Source of the DNA: Flavobacterium laiguense
Lineage (GTDB): Bacteria; Bacteroidota; Bacteroidia; Flavobacteriales; Flavobacteriaceae
Direction: 5' to 3'
Assembly (NCBI RefSeq): GCF_003097655.1
Contig: NZ_QCZH01000001.1
Coordinates: forward strand, 310,001 to 374,000
Length of the DNA stretch: 64,000 nucleotides
Part shown: positions 51,156 to 61,373 of the stretch, in pieces
Position numbering within the stretch: position 1 is the stretch's first letter
How the letters are laid out: each line of letters starts with the position of its first letter
Notes under the pieces: model-generated
Databases searched by the model: none
What the model was told of the DNA's origin: nothing
What the model saw: the letters and a program-made list of their open reading frames with translations, nothing else
Made by a program: the position numbers and the translations under genes

Positions 51156-52232
51156 TTGAAAGTTGTTCATGTGATCGAAGCATTAGGGGGAGGCGTTTAT
51201 ACGTATTTCAAAGACTTGTCCCACTATTTTGGAGATGATAAAATAGCAAAAGACATTTCTACAACCATTATTTATAGTGGAAATCGAAAAGAAATAGATC
51301 CTGAAAAAATTGAATCCGATTTTTCAAAGGGGGTATCGCTGATAAAAATAGATATGGTTCGCGAATTTTCACCTATTCAAGATTTTAAATCCATTCTTCA
51401 TTTACGAAAAGAACTTCAGAAACTGAATCCAGACGTCATTCATCTTCACTCTTCAAAGGCTGGTGTTTTGGGTAGAATTGCTTGTTTTTTATTATTCAGA
51501 AGCAAAAAAATATTTTATACACCACATGGTTATTCTTTTCTAAGAACAGACATTTCAAATTTGACCAAGAACTTCTATTGGACAATAGAAAAAAGTTTTC
51601 AGCAGCTATTTGGCGGTATTACAATTGCCTGTGGAGATACGGAATATGAAATAGCCCAAAAAATAGGGAAATCATATTTGATCCGAAACGGCATCAATAT
51701 TGAAGAGATTCATCAACTCCAAATAAAATCCACAAATCAAGTATTGACTATTGGTATCGTAGCCCGAATAACCTCTGCCAGAAACCCAAAACTATTCAAT
51801 TCGATCGCATTGCGCTTTCCTAACTTTAATTTTGTATGGATAGGAGATGGCGAATTAAATTCAATGTTAACTGCTCCAAATATAAGAATTACAGGTTGGT
51901 CCATGGACAGAAAAGATGCGCTGAAAGAGCTTAATGCTATAGATATTTACATCCAAACCTCTCTTTGGGAAGGCTTGCCTATCGCTGTTTTGGAAGCTAT
52001 GGCCTTGAAAAAACCAGTTTTGGCAACCAATGTTATTGGTAATAAAGATATTGTTGTCCCCAACGAAACTGGCTTTCTTTTTGACGATATTGATGAACTT
52101 TCCCTTTATTTTGAACAATTAAAAGAGGATAAAATCCGAAGTCTTTTTGGTGATAATGCCTTAAAAAGATGTTATGATTTATTTGATAAAAACAAAAACT
52201 TTAAAGCCCTTGCTGAACTTTATCAACACTAA
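51156..52232 (+). CDS. Family 4 glycosyltransferase, rightward, TTG start
   Basis: A 358-aa GT4. N-terminal KVVHVIEALGGGVYTYFKDL begins at a TTG codon; no ATG is near and the sequence from this point is family-like, so TTG is the likely start. GT-B features: HLHSSKAGVLGRIA, IGIVARITSARN, and the donor-binding LWEGLPIAVLEAMALKKPVL. It is the only plus-strand gene in the cluster; its end overlaps the O-antigen ligase-like gene tail-to-tail by 32 bp. Confidence 0.9.
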   Translation: MKVVHVIEALGGGVYTYFKDLSHYFGDDKIAKDISTTIIYSGNRKEIDPEKIESDFSKGVSLIKIDMVREFSPIQDFKSILHLRKELQKLNPDVIHLHSSKAGVLGRIACFLLFRSKKIFYTPHGYSFLRTDISNLTKNFYWTIEKSFQQLFGGITIACGDTEYEIAQKIGKSYLIRNGINIEEIHQLQIKSTNQVLTIGIVARITSARNPKLFNSIALRFPNFNFVWIGDGELNSMLTAPNIRITGWSMDRKDALKELNAIDIYIQTSLWEGLPIAVLEAMALKKPVLATNVIGNKDIVVPNETGFLFDDIDELSLYFEQLKEDKIRSLFGDNALKRCYDLFDKNKNFKALAELYQH

Positions 52233-53505
52233 TTTTTTGTTGTAACCAATAACTAGCAAAAATAGAAAACCACAATCCGCTGAAAGCGATACCATCAAAA
52301 CGCAATAAAAAATCATCGGTAAGATTGGACGTGAAGAAAAGAACGAAGAAAGATATTATTAAAGCGTTCTTTAAACTAAAACCCAAGTAGCTAATTGTAA
52401 AAATATAAATCAACACCACCAAAGGACCTAATATTCCAAATTTTATTAGAAAATCTAAAAACTGATTGTGGGTTGGGAATTCATATTTTGCCAAAAAATG
52501 TTGGTTCGTTTCTTTAAAATATTTGACTAATTCCGGTTTTCCATCCGAAGCACCGACGCCAAAAAGAAGGTTTTCTTGGGCCAGTTCCCAACCCGATTTC
52601 CAAATAGAAACTCGAGTTACAAGGGAATTAAACACTTTGGCTTCTGGATGCTCAATTTCATCGAGTTTGCCCACTTTATCCATGTAAGCAAAAGTAACCG
52701 AAGAATATTTCTCCTTCATATACGGGTTGTTTTGAACAAAAAAGAAAAGCACTCCGCCCAATACAACCATTAAAATAGCCAAAGTTCCAACCACTTTCTT
52801 GAAATTGTATTTTCGAATCACTTCGCCAAAAAACACCAATGAAAATCCAATCAATGCATTCAATAAAGCCATTCTGGTATTCACAAAAAGAACAAAGAAA
52901 AAGGAAAGGACAAATACGATACTGCTAGCTATTTTAAGAACCCATTTTTCAGGCAACCGAAAAGCCTCAAAAACAAAAAAAAGACTGCAAATAGACACAA
53001 AAGCCAAATGCATGTTTAAGGCCGGTGCATGAATCCCAATACTGTTTGAAAATTCATATCCCATTTCCCATAAGTCGTTTCCGTTTAAATATTTATCGAC
53101 CAATTCAGGATAGTAAATGATAAATCGGATGAAGAAAAAAAGCAGGATAACCGTAGTAGCTATACTATACAATCGGAGGGTTTTTAAAAACTGAATCCTC
53201 TCATAATTCCCTAGAATAAATACCGGAAAAATAAGAAGCGAACTGTATTTTTCTAATGATTTTAGGCCTTTAGCAAAAGAGTCATTGTTCCAAAACATGA
53301 TAATTTCCAATAGCAAAGGAGATGCAATAAGCGCTATTAAAATCAAGGATTGCCTAGAATAGCTGAACTTTTTTATAAAAAATAAATTGAAGACTGCAAA
53401 CAGTATGATCAACAGTGTACAAGGTTTTCTAAAAATCATTGCAATAGCAAGTAATACAAGAAAGCCGTTGACTATTTTGCTAAAGTTTTTTTCTGAAATG
53501 TTCAT
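52201..53505 (-). CDS. O-antigen ligase/polymerase family membrane protein
   Basis: A 434-aa protein (438 aa from an alternative ATG at 53517) with about ten to twelve helices. The Wzy_C-like periplasmic loop has LVTRVSIWKSGWELAQENLL, FGVGASDGKPEL and HNQFLDFLIKFGILGP, typical of O-antigen ligases and Wzy polymerases. It either polymerises repeat units or joins glycan to lipid A. It overlaps the upstream gene by 26 bp. Confidence 0.88.
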   Translation of the reverse strand: MNISEKNFSKIVNGFLVLLAIAMIFRKPCTLLIILFAVFNLFFIKKFSYSRQSLILIALIASPLLLEIIMFWNNDSFAKGLKSLEKYSSLLIFPVFILGNYERIQFLKTLRLYSIATTVILLFFFIRFIIYYPELVDKYLNGNDLWEMGYEFSNSIGIHAPALNMHLAFVSICSLFFVFEAFRLPEKWVLKIASSIVFVLSFFFVLFVNTRMALLNALIGFSLVFFGEVIRKYNFKKVVGTLAILMVVLGGVLFFFVQNNPYMKEKYSSVTFAYMDKVGKLDEIEHPEAKVFNSLVTRVSIWKSGWELAQENLLFGVGASDGKPELVKYFKETNQHFLAKYEFPTHNQFLDFLIKFGILGPLVVLIYIFTISYLGFSLKNALIISFFVLFFTSNLTDDFLLRFDGIAFSGLWFSIFASYWLQQKISVDKVQQGL

Positions 53506-54541
53506 AGTATAATGCATAATAAATTAGAGGGAAAACGCCTATTTTATGTCGAACAGCCGACCCTAAATCGGGTTCGAAAACGCCTTGAACAATAAAAAAA
53601 GCAAACAAAATAAGTAAAACCCAAAGTTCATTTTTATGTTTTTCTCTCGCTGCAATACATTTGGAAAACCGAACAAGGAGGATGTAAAATAAAAAAAGTT
53701 GCCAGATAACAAATACCAAGATTTGAGGTGAAAAAATATACTTGAATCCGTTGAGCGGAACATTCACCGAGAAAAACCCATAAACAATACCAATCGTTTC
53801 TCCATACCAAGTATCTGGTTTTATCGGAGATATAATGATTGAATTGGCGTCAACACCACTTAATCTAACGCTATTGACCACTTCTCTACTGACTTCCGAG
53901 AAATAATGCCCTAATACAACTCCATAACTTAACGACAAAAATATAGCGATAAGTAATCCGTAAAAGATAGTAGTTAGTGTCTTATTATTAAAATTAACTA
54001 ATGTCACTCCATACATCACAACCGCAATAATGGGAATCAGAAAAAAATAAGGGCGGTACAAAACACCAAATACAGTCAGTAAAAATAATGATGAAAAAAG
54101 GGCTTTTCGAAAAGAAACCTTCTCATTTAAAAATAAAAAAACGATTTGGGAAACAAACAAATACGTAATAAATTCTTTGGAAGGCATTGACATAAAAATA
54201 GCCATCATCAGGATTCCTAGATAAACGAGTATGTTTTTTATGTTTATTTTTTCAAAGTCAGCAGGGATTCCGATTTTATACAGCACATACATCAGAATAG
54301 GAAATTGTATCAATCCAACGATAGAAAACGGCAAATAACGCAACCCTGTTATTTTGTAAAACAATATAGTTAGCGGATAACTCCCAAAAAAACCTATTTC
54401 ATTGCCTTTGTCTAGTGCTATGACCACAGCATCATAAAAAAAACGTTTTGGCAATACATAGCATGCAAGAACTGCAACAAACAAATTGAGTATCAATAAT
54501 ACAATAAAAGTGGCTGTACTTCTTTTAATCAAAATTTGCAT
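53480..54541 (-). CDS. Multispanning membrane protein, candidate polysaccharide polymerase
   Basis: A 353-aa protein with about nine hydrophobic helices; no motif of sure meaning. The pattern (RFFYDAVVIALDKGNEIGFF, SYPLTILFYKITGLRYLP, then many helices) resembles EpsG/Wzy-type polymerases. Placed between GT4 and the O-antigen ligase-like gene with a 26-bp overlap, so one of the two may be the polymerase and the other the ligase. Confidence 0.75.
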   Translation of the reverse strand: MQILIKRSTATFIVLLILNLFVAVLACYVLPKRFFYDAVVIALDKGNEIGFFGSYPLTILFYKITGLRYLPFSIVGLIQFPILMYVLYKIGIPADFEKINIKNILVYLGILMMAIFMSMPSKEFITYLFVSQIVFLFLNEKVSFRKALFSSLFLLTVFGVLYRPYFFLIPIIAVVMYGVTLVNFNNKTLTTIFYGLLIAIFLSLSYGVVLGHYFSEVSREVVNSVRLSGVDANSIIISPIKPDTWYGETIGIVYGFFSVNVPLNGFKYIFSPQILVFVIWQLFLFYILLVRFSKCIAAREKHKNELWVLLILFAFFIVQGVFEPDLGSAVRHKIGVFPLIYYALYYEHFRKKL

Positions 54542-54543
54542 AA

Positions 54544-55632
54544 TTATACTATTGTTTGGTACAAATGTAGGTGTTTGTCAACCATAATCTGAATGTCATA
54601 TTGTTCCGCTCTTTTTAAACAAGATGTTACAATTTCTTGGTAATAGACTTCGTCTGTCAGTAATCGTTCGATTTTATTGGCTAAATCCCTAGCATCACCC
54701 TGCTTAAATAAAACACCTGCACCTCCAACAATTTCCTGCAATCCCGGCACATCCGAAGCTATGAATGGTTTTCCAGAAGCCATTCCTTCAATACTGGACA
54801 AAGACAGACCTTCGTATTTTGAAGATAAAACGACCACATCAGCCGTCTTCAATAATTGGGAAACATCCATCCTTAGTCCTAAAAACAGCACTCGTTTTTC
54901 TACGTTTAGGGTATGTGCTAACACTTTGCATTCCTCTTGCAATTTCCCCTCTCCTACCAATACTAATTTAACATCTTCTGATAAATAGTGTAATGCTTTT
55001 ATTAGCGTCATTTGGTCTTTGGGTTCCTTAAAAGAGGCTACTTGAATGAGTGTTTTTATATTCGAATCACTATTTGGGAAAAACTCCTGTAGGTCTTTAG
55101 TACCACTATTCTTGAATTTTTCGAGTGATACCCCATTGTGTAAGATTTCGATTTTTGAACTTGGTAGTCCTGTATGCTCTTTAACAACATCACATACTTT
55201 TTCTGAAATACAAATTATCGTATCATACTGTCTATAAAAAAATGGGTCTATATATTTAAAGAGCCTACTTCTAGTTCTTCTGCTAGAAGTACTGTGCTCG
55301 GTATAAATCAATTTAATTTTAGAAAAAGACAACAACTTTGCCAAGACAACCCAATATTGCGAGGGAAATAAATGTACATGGGCTATGTCATATTTTTTCA
55401 AAAAAGGAATTAACTTAAAAACCTGTATCGGATTATATTCTGAATTTAAACCCAAGGAATAAATCGAACAACAACCTTTTTCTTCTAATGCTTGCATAAA
55501 AGGACTTGGAGTGCCGTTCAACACCAATAAGTCAACGTCAATTCCTCTTTCTCTATAAATAGGAATCGTGTCCAAAAGCAATTTCTCGGCCCCTCCAGAG
55601 GCTAAACTATTTATGATATGTATTACTTTCAT
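54544..55632 (-). CDS. Family 4 glycosyltransferase
   Basis: A 362-aa GT4 of GT-B fold. N-terminal VIHIINSLASGGAEKLLLDT, IYTEHSTSSRRTRSRLF and C-terminal SSKYEGLSLSSIEGMASGKP, with the donor-phosphate/ribose-binding acidic pair. It adds one sugar of the repeat unit. 2 bp before the polymerase candidate, 9 bp after the flippase. Confidence 0.93.
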   Translation of the reverse strand: MKVIHIINSLASGGAEKLLLDTIPIYRERGIDVDLLVLNGTPSPFMQALEEKGCCSIYSLGLNSEYNPIQVFKLIPFLKKYDIAHVHLFPSQYWVVLAKLLSFSKIKLIYTEHSTSSRRTRSRLFKYIDPFFYRQYDTIICISEKVCDVVKEHTGLPSSKIEILHNGVSLEKFKNSGTKDLQEFFPNSDSNIKTLIQVASFKEPKDQMTLIKALHYLSEDVKLVLVGEGKLQEECKVLAHTLNVEKRVLFLGLRMDVSQLLKTADVVVLSSKYEGLSLSSIEGMASGKPFIASDVPGLQEIVGGAGVLFKQGDARDLANKIERLLTDEVYYQEIVTSCLKRAEQYDIQIMVDKHLHLYQTIV

Positions 55633-55641
55633 TCTTGAATT

Positions 55642-56952
55642 CTAGTTCAAAAAAACATTTACTTTATCCTTTCTATAAATTACAACAGCAGTAATACTAT
55701 TCCAAAAAACAGAACTGATAACAAATGCAGTTGCGGCTCCAGTCATGCCATATTGGGGTATTAACACTCTATTCAGAATAAAATTAATAAGTACCGCAAC
55801 AATCAAAATGATTTGAAAAATATGCTGTCTCCCCGTCATATTCAAATAAACGGGAGCCGTTCCAAAAGCGGAGCAAATTCCCTGACCGACAATTAAAATC
55901 AGCAAGGCATCCTTAGCAGCTACATACTCTTTTCCGAAAAAACCCAAAATAAACTCTGAAAAAAAACAAATGATAAGTACTGCTGGAAAAGTCAATAGAA
56001 ATATCAACCGAGAGGCGTGCTGGATTGTTTTGACCAAATCGGTTTTGCTTTTGGTGAAAAAATATTCTGAAATTTTGGTAGAAACCGTAATGTTCACCGT
56101 AATGATTACCATAGAAAGGATGGTCATCAATTTTACCGCCACCGAATAAAAAGCAACAGTTGCATCATCTCTATATTTTTTTAAAAAAAGAATATCAAAA
56201 CTCATTAATAAAAACAAAGCCATCCCGCTAATAGCGATAGGATATGATTTCATGAATATATCATTATAAGTGAAATCTGCAACCTCATTTTCAATTTTAG
56301 CTTTACTGAAATAAAAGAAAACAATAATACTTGTTACAATCGAAAGAAGAACAAAACCTGCCAAAAAGACCTCAACTAAATAGGTTTCTAAACCAGAATA
56401 ATAAAGCAAAACTGCCCCAACAATCAGTGGTATATATTTAATGGTATTCCTAAAAAGTTCAGCTACATAAAAATGATCCAATGCGCGAAAAACTTCTGTA
56501 TTCAAGGTCGTTAACCCATAAAAAAACAACACCATTATTGATTTTAAAAGAATAGCGTAAACCCTCGAATCAAAGAAATAATCATTTATAAATTCTTCGT
56601 CGATACTCAAAAATATCAAAAGAAATAAAACGGACATCAACAGTAGCAGTCCTAACATTTTGGTATATACTTTCCTGATTCCTTCCAAAGAATTTGAACC
56701 GCTTAGTCTTCCTTTGAAATACAATATGGACTGGTCACAGCCTAACAAACAAATACTTCCGACTACCAGAAGAAATGAACGAACAAAATCATATTGTCCA
56801 ACAATTTTTGGAGAATACGATTTGGTTAGAAATACAGTGAATCCAAATAATGTTATTATACCAAAAACCCTAAAAATCAAAGTAATCAAGCTTTGCCGAA
56901 AAAAAGAATTTTTTCTGATTTTCAATGATTGATCCCTAATTTTCTTTAACAT
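55642..56952 (-). CDS. Wzx-type flippase of the polysaccharide cluster
   Basis: A 436-aa flippase, about 12 helices. The start at 56952 (MLKKIRDQSLKIRKN) is chosen because longer starts (56985, 57051) would overlap the Wzz-like gene. SQSLITLIFRVFGIITLFGF-like N-terminus and AVKLMTILSMVIITVN are family-like. It moves the undecaprenyl-linked repeat unit to the periplasm, feeding polymerase and Wzz-like protein. Confidence 0.87.
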   Translation of the reverse strand: MLKKIRDQSLKIRKNSFFRQSLITLIFRVFGIITLFGFTVFLTKSYSPKIVGQYDFVRSFLLVVGSICLLGCDQSILYFKGRLSGSNSLEGIRKVYTKMLGLLLLMSVLFLLIFLSIDEEFINDYFFDSRVYAILLKSIMVLFFYGLTTLNTEVFRALDHFYVAELFRNTIKYIPLIVGAVLLYYSGLETYLVEVFLAGFVLLSIVTSIIVFFYFSKAKIENEVADFTYNDIFMKSYPIAISGMALFLLMSFDILFLKKYRDDATVAFYSVAVKLMTILSMVIITVNITVSTKISEYFFTKSKTDLVKTIQHASRLIFLLTFPAVLIICFFSEFILGFFGKEYVAAKDALLILIVGQGICSAFGTAPVYLNMTGRQHIFQIILIVAVLINFILNRVLIPQYGMTGAATAFVISSVFWNSITAVVIYRKDKVNVFLN

Positions 56953-56968
56953 ATTTCGTTCTCCATAC

Positions 56969-57958
56969 TCATTCCAAGTTTGCATTTGCTTTGAGAGATT
57001 GTTTTTTATAAAAAGAAATAAAAAAGCTAAAGAATATAAAAAGACCAACAAACACTAATGGTAAAATAAAAATGAATCTCCCTTTAATGGTCTTATTCCC
57101 TTTTATGTTCAAAACCATTCCTTGCTCTTTAATAGTTTTTCCGGTGTTGTATTGTTCGATTTTTAATTTGTCTATTTCACCTGATAAAGAATCTTTAGTT
57201 CTAATAATCGCATCCAAATTCAAATTTTCATTATAATAAACCAGTTTTTCATTATTTGAATGGTTCCCATTAGCTTCTGAAAATTGATTTAAAATTCCAT
57301 CAATTTGAAGAATTGTCGCTTCTTTACTTTTTATATTATTTTGGATATTCTGAGAATTGATTTTTTTGAATGCATCATAATACAAACTTGTATTCAAAAA
57401 ATTTAATATTGGGTCAATTGTGTTTTTTTGTACTATTATACCATTAGCATTTATCTTAATAGTATGAAAATTATAATATTTCCTTAAAGTTGTATCCTTA
57501 ACAATAGTCTTTAAACCCTCATTTTCATTCATCAATTCCAATAATTGAAACTCCTTATCCTCTTCATTTATAAGGTCATTCACATTTACAATAGGTTCTA
57601 CAGCAATAGAAGCAATTTGTAACGGATTTTGAATCCCAATTGATTTTAAAAACAACGTATCTTGTACTGCTATTTTAGAAGCTAAAAAATCAATTTTAGA
57701 GTATAGATAATTCGTCGATTTAAAATTGGGTGAAACAATAATTCGATTGTCATACCCATTTTGAGTGGTATCCAAATACTTTCCAACCCCAACCCCAAGA
57801 ACGACCAAAACAGCCACAACAATGACCTTTTTCACAAAAAAGCGAATCATTTTAAACAACAAAGTATTCATCCATTCGAAGAAATCCCCTATTCTGCTAA
57901 AAACCATCAGCAGATCTATTTCTGGATTCTCTGGATTACTTTCTCTTTTTGCACTCAT
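56969..57958 (-). CDS. Wzz-like chain-length regulator
   Basis: A 329-aa protein with a helix near the N-terminus (about 43-60), a large periplasmic domain, and a C-terminal helix (about 296-316) preceded by RFIFILPLVF. This two-helix design with coiled-coil middle fits polysaccharide co-polymerases that set chain length. No kinase domain. It stands next to the flippase and the DUF6909 gene (9-bp gap). Confidence 0.82.
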   Translation of the reverse strand: MSAKRESNPENPEIDLLMVFSRIGDFFEWMNTLLFKMIRFFVKKVIVVAVLVVLGVGVGKYLDTTQNGYDNRIIVSPNFKSTNYLYSKIDFLASKIAVQDTLFLKSIGIQNPLQIASIAVEPIVNVNDLINEEDKEFQLLELMNENEGLKTIVKDTTLRKYYNFHTIKINANGIIVQKNTIDPILNFLNTSLYYDAFKKINSQNIQNNIKSKEATILQIDGILNQFSEANGNHSNNEKLVYYNENLNLDAIIRTKDSLSGEIDKLKIEQYNTGKTIKEQGMVLNIKGNKTIKGRFIFILPLVFVGLFIFFSFFISFYKKQSLKANANLE

Positions 57959-57967
57959 GCCGTCTTC

Positions 57968-59647
57968 TTATTTTATATTGAAAATTTGTTCTAATATTTT
58001 AATGGTAATCAAATAGGTAGGTTTTACTCCTGTGGTTCCCAACCCACCCGAAGCCAACGTACTTCCTGTTTCTAATGGATTATCTGAAGCATAATAGGCA
58101 TAACGCACTTTGATATCGTGAGGAACACTTTTTCTGATTTTAGAGGCCGATTGAATGGCTTTTTGGTAATACGATCCTTCCATCTCCAGACCAATAATAC
58201 CCCAAGTCGATTCATGGAAGAACTTCAACAAGTCTCTATTTTGCAACGATGTTCCCAAAACCGTAACCATCGGTCCTGCAAAAACGGCTATGTCATTGCC
58301 TTCAAACATGGCTGCAGTCAATTGATTTTCGAAAAAATAATTATCTGCCGTTCCCTCATTGATATGGGCATTCGGAATCATGATGTCTCCTTTTCCTCCC
58401 TCTAGAATTCCTGCTTTTCCCATAATAGAAACCGATTCAACTCGAAGCAAGGTTTCCTTCTTATACGGTTTCAATAACTCATCAATCGTTTCATAAGCCT
58501 GTTCTCCAAAGGCATAATCCATAACAATAAGAACGGGTTTCTCCTCCACAAGATTTGCTGTTGGAAAAGAAGTCTTAGTCCAATCTATTTTGGCAGTATC
58601 AAAAATTTGTACATCGATATTGGTTCCGGACGTATCGGGTAAGGCAATCATTCCTTGTTTCAATGCAACGGCTTCCACTAGATTGCGAACTTCATGCGCA
58701 CCCGACTTGCTCAACTCTTCGTAGATAAAGAAATCGGATTTGTCTTTGAACTTCGTTTTCAAAATGGGAGTCGCAAAAATAGAATTCATCACCGAGTGCA
58801 TATTCGCACTAATCACGTGAATGGGTCTATCCAAAAGTTCGTTCGCTTTCAAAACTTCCTTGATGTTGGTTGCCCAAATCTCGCCATGAATATGATGCCC
58901 CAAACGCTCTCTTAGAATAGGACTGAATGTAATGGTTCGTTTATTATTGTCAACAACTTCCTCTATTGCTAGTTTCCCCAACCAATAAATCACGTGCAAA
59001 AAGCGGTCAGGTGCTGATTCGGTTCCAAAGGAATCGTAAATATCCAAAACTTCCTCGAAGGTTCTCCCTAGAATATTGGCAGCATGAGAAATGGCCTTTT
59101 CTTTTTCAATCAGAGTTAGTTTTTTACTTTGAGATACTGCCAGTTCCAATTTTACCCAATCACGGGATACTTCGCCAGCATCGTCCAGTAAAACCCTGTT
59201 TTTAATTTTATGTGATTCGATGAAAATAAAAGTCAAATGGGTCAGGATATCATAAATGTCTGATCGCCCTCGAGTGATTTCCACATTCATTTGTTCTTCG
59301 TCAATTCGATAGCAATTGCGGCGTCTTTTTGGTGGAACTATCGCTTTAAAATGCGATTTGGAATACCCTTCATCCGAGGTTAAATTAATAAAACGACACT
59401 CCTCGATTCCTGTCGGTAACCGTTCTATAACATATAAAAGACCGTTTAACTCAACTTTTTCCTCGGCTATATTTCCATAAATTTCAGGTCTTAAGGCCAA
59501 TAAAGCCTCTCTTAAGGTATCACCGGAAATTCCCATGGGTTTATAAAATCCTCTATTAAAAAGATGGCGCATCGTGATGTACATTTTTTCAATGGCTGCC
59601 GATGATTCTTGTGCTCTGGATCTGGATATGTTTTTAGTCTCTTTCAT
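57968..59647 (-). CDS. DUF6909 protein with nucleoside-phosphorylase-like end
   Basis: A 559-aa cytoplasmic protein, DUF6909 from memory. The first about 330 residues are helical with no motif known to me. The last about 200 (LVIMDYAFGEQAYETIDELL, MGKAGILEGGKGDIMIP, WGIIGLEMEG) resemble the phosphorylase/MTA-SAH nucleosidase fold, where the GLEMEG Glu binds the ribose. The role is thus perhaps purine nucleoside/AMP-type cleavage, by inference. It sits at the edge of the glycan cluster, 9 bp before the Wzz-like gene. Confidence 0.8.
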   Translation of the reverse strand: MKETKNISRSRAQESSAAIEKMYITMRHLFNRGFYKPMGISGDTLREALLALRPEIYGNIAEEKVELNGLLYVIERLPTGIEECRFINLTSDEGYSKSHFKAIVPPKRRRNCYRIDEEQMNVEITRGRSDIYDILTHLTFIFIESHKIKNRVLLDDAGEVSRDWVKLELAVSQSKKLTLIEKEKAISHAANILGRTFEEVLDIYDSFGTESAPDRFLHVIYWLGKLAIEEVVDNNKRTITFSPILRERLGHHIHGEIWATNIKEVLKANELLDRPIHVISANMHSVMNSIFATPILKTKFKDKSDFFIYEELSKSGAHEVRNLVEAVALKQGMIALPDTSGTNIDVQIFDTAKIDWTKTSFPTANLVEEKPVLIVMDYAFGEQAYETIDELLKPYKKETLLRVESVSIMGKAGILEGGKGDIMIPNAHINEGTADNYFFENQLTAAMFEGNDIAVFAGPMVTVLGTSLQNRDLLKFFHESTWGIIGLEMEGSYYQKAIQSASKIRKSVPHDIKVRYAYYASDNPLETGSTLASGGLGTTGVKPTYLITIKILEQIFNIK

Positions 59648-59825
59648 ATATGTAAAATTTTATTTGTCAGCGGTCATATATGGTGTCGCCTTTTTATTTA
59701 TCGGTGTTTATCTCACAATATTTTATTTTCATCAGTGTTCGATGATTATTCAATTGTTTGCGCAAACAACTTTTTAGTGGCGATTTCATATTTTTATAAC
59801 TTTATAACGCTCAAATGTATTGTTT

Positions 59826-61313
59826 TTATTTTTGTTTTAAAACAGCTACAATACTCCTATCATTAGATAATCTTGGAATTTTATTTTGTCCTCCCAATTT
59901 CCCTATAGATCTCATGTAGTCTTGAAAACCGTTTTTGGTCACTTTGGTAATGACCAGTTTTTTCAAAACATGCCCTACTATCAAATCATCATAATACATG
60001 TTTTGTTTGCGCATGGCATTGTCTAGCGCTTCCGCAAAAGTGTCGCTGTTCTCTGGTTCATTTTCAAATTCGATAAACCATTCATGATAAGGCAGTCCTT
60101 CGGTAGGTGTGATTTGTGGGGCTACGGTAAATTCATTTACTCGCACCGTTGTTCCTATCATGGCTTCCTGCAAAGCGCATTCGACTTCTTTCCCAATAAC
60201 ATGTTCCCCAAAAGCCGAAATGTAATGTTTAATACGTCCCGAAACAATAACACGATACGGTTTCAAAGAGGTAAACTGAACGGTATCTCCAATATTATAC
60301 CCCCAAAGTCCCGCATTGGTCGAAATAATTAAAACATAGTTCACTCCCAAGTCTACTTCGCCTATGGTATGTCGTTTTGGATTTTCGGTATAAAATTCTT
60401 CGCTCTTTATAAATTCGTAAAAAATTCCAGCATTCAGCAATAATAACATTCCCTTTTCTTTTTGAGAATCCTGGTAGGCAAAAAAACCTTCAGAAGCGGG
60501 AAATAATTCGATACTATCTACTTTTCGACCTATTAAATTTTCGAATTTAGCACGATAAGGTTCATAATTGACGCCACCATAAATAAACAAATTGAAGTTC
60601 TTGAAAATCTCCCCAACAGGCTTTCCGGCTCTTTGCTGCAGTTTTTCAAAATACATTTGCACCCAAGACGGAATTCCCGAAATCACGGTCATATCCTCAT
60701 TTATGGTTTCATTGACAATGGCGTTCACTTTGGTTTCCCAATCTTCAATGCAATTGGTTTCCCAAGAAGGCAGTCGGTTTTTTTGCAGATATTTAGGAAC
60801 AAAATGTGCCACAATTCCAGACAAACGACCTAGTTTTATTCCGTTTTTTTCTTCCAGAATAGGGCTTCCTTGCAAGAAAATCATTTTACCATTTACAAAA
60901 TCGGCTTTTTTGGTTTCGTGTATATAAAGTAAAATCGCATTTCGGGCCGCTTCAATATGATACGGCATCGATTCTTTGGTCAACGGAATGTATTTCGCAC
61001 CCGAAGTCGTTCCCGAAGTTTTGGCAAAATAAAGTGGTTTGCCTTTCCAAAGTATATTCTCCTCCCCTTTTACAACTCTATCCACATAGGGTTTTAAGTC
61101 TTCGTAATCGCGAACTGGAACTAGCTTTGCAAAATCTTCATAAGTCTTTATCTCTTCAAAATGATGGTCTTTTCCAAATTGAGTCTGTTTTGCGTCTTGT
61201 ATTAAATTCAAGAAAACAGTTTTTTGGGTTTCTATAGGAGTATTGGCCCAAGCCTGTGTCTTTTTATAAATTTTTTGTGCAAATAGTTTTGCTGCAACCG
61301 ATTTTAGTGACAT
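59826..61313 (-). CDS. GH3-type acyl-adenylating/amido-synthetase protein
   Basis: A 495-aa protein of the GH3 (auxin-responsive promoter-like) family, adenylate-forming. TSGTTSGAKYIPLTKESM matches the ATP loop (about 110-127), FPASEGFFAYQD a later motif and SGRIKHYISAFGEHV a C-terminal domain. Members join amino acids to acyl groups in plants; the bacterial substrate is unknown. In Flavobacteriia it typically precedes an M23 gene and tatA, as here. Confidence 0.92.
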   Translation of the reverse strand: MSLKSVAAKLFAQKIYKKTQAWANTPIETQKTVFLNLIQDAKQTQFGKDHHFEEIKTYEDFAKLVPVRDYEDLKPYVDRVVKGEENILWKGKPLYFAKTSGTTSGAKYIPLTKESMPYHIEAARNAILLYIHETKKADFVNGKMIFLQGSPILEEKNGIKLGRLSGIVAHFVPKYLQKNRLPSWETNCIEDWETKVNAIVNETINEDMTVISGIPSWVQMYFEKLQQRAGKPVGEIFKNFNLFIYGGVNYEPYRAKFENLIGRKVDSIELFPASEGFFAYQDSQKEKGMLLLLNAGIFYEFIKSEEFYTENPKRHTIGEVDLGVNYVLIISTNAGLWGYNIGDTVQFTSLKPYRVIVSGRIKHYISAFGEHVIGKEVECALQEAMIGTTVRVNEFTVAPQITPTEGLPYHEWFIEFENEPENSDTFAEALDNAMRKQNMYYDDLIVGHVLKKLVITKVTKNGFQDYMRSIGKLGGQNKIPRLSNDRSIVAVLKQK

Positions 61314-61373
61314 TGTATTGGACTTTATTTTAAAATTGTAATGTTATTTTTTAAATTCCGAAAACTATCCAGA

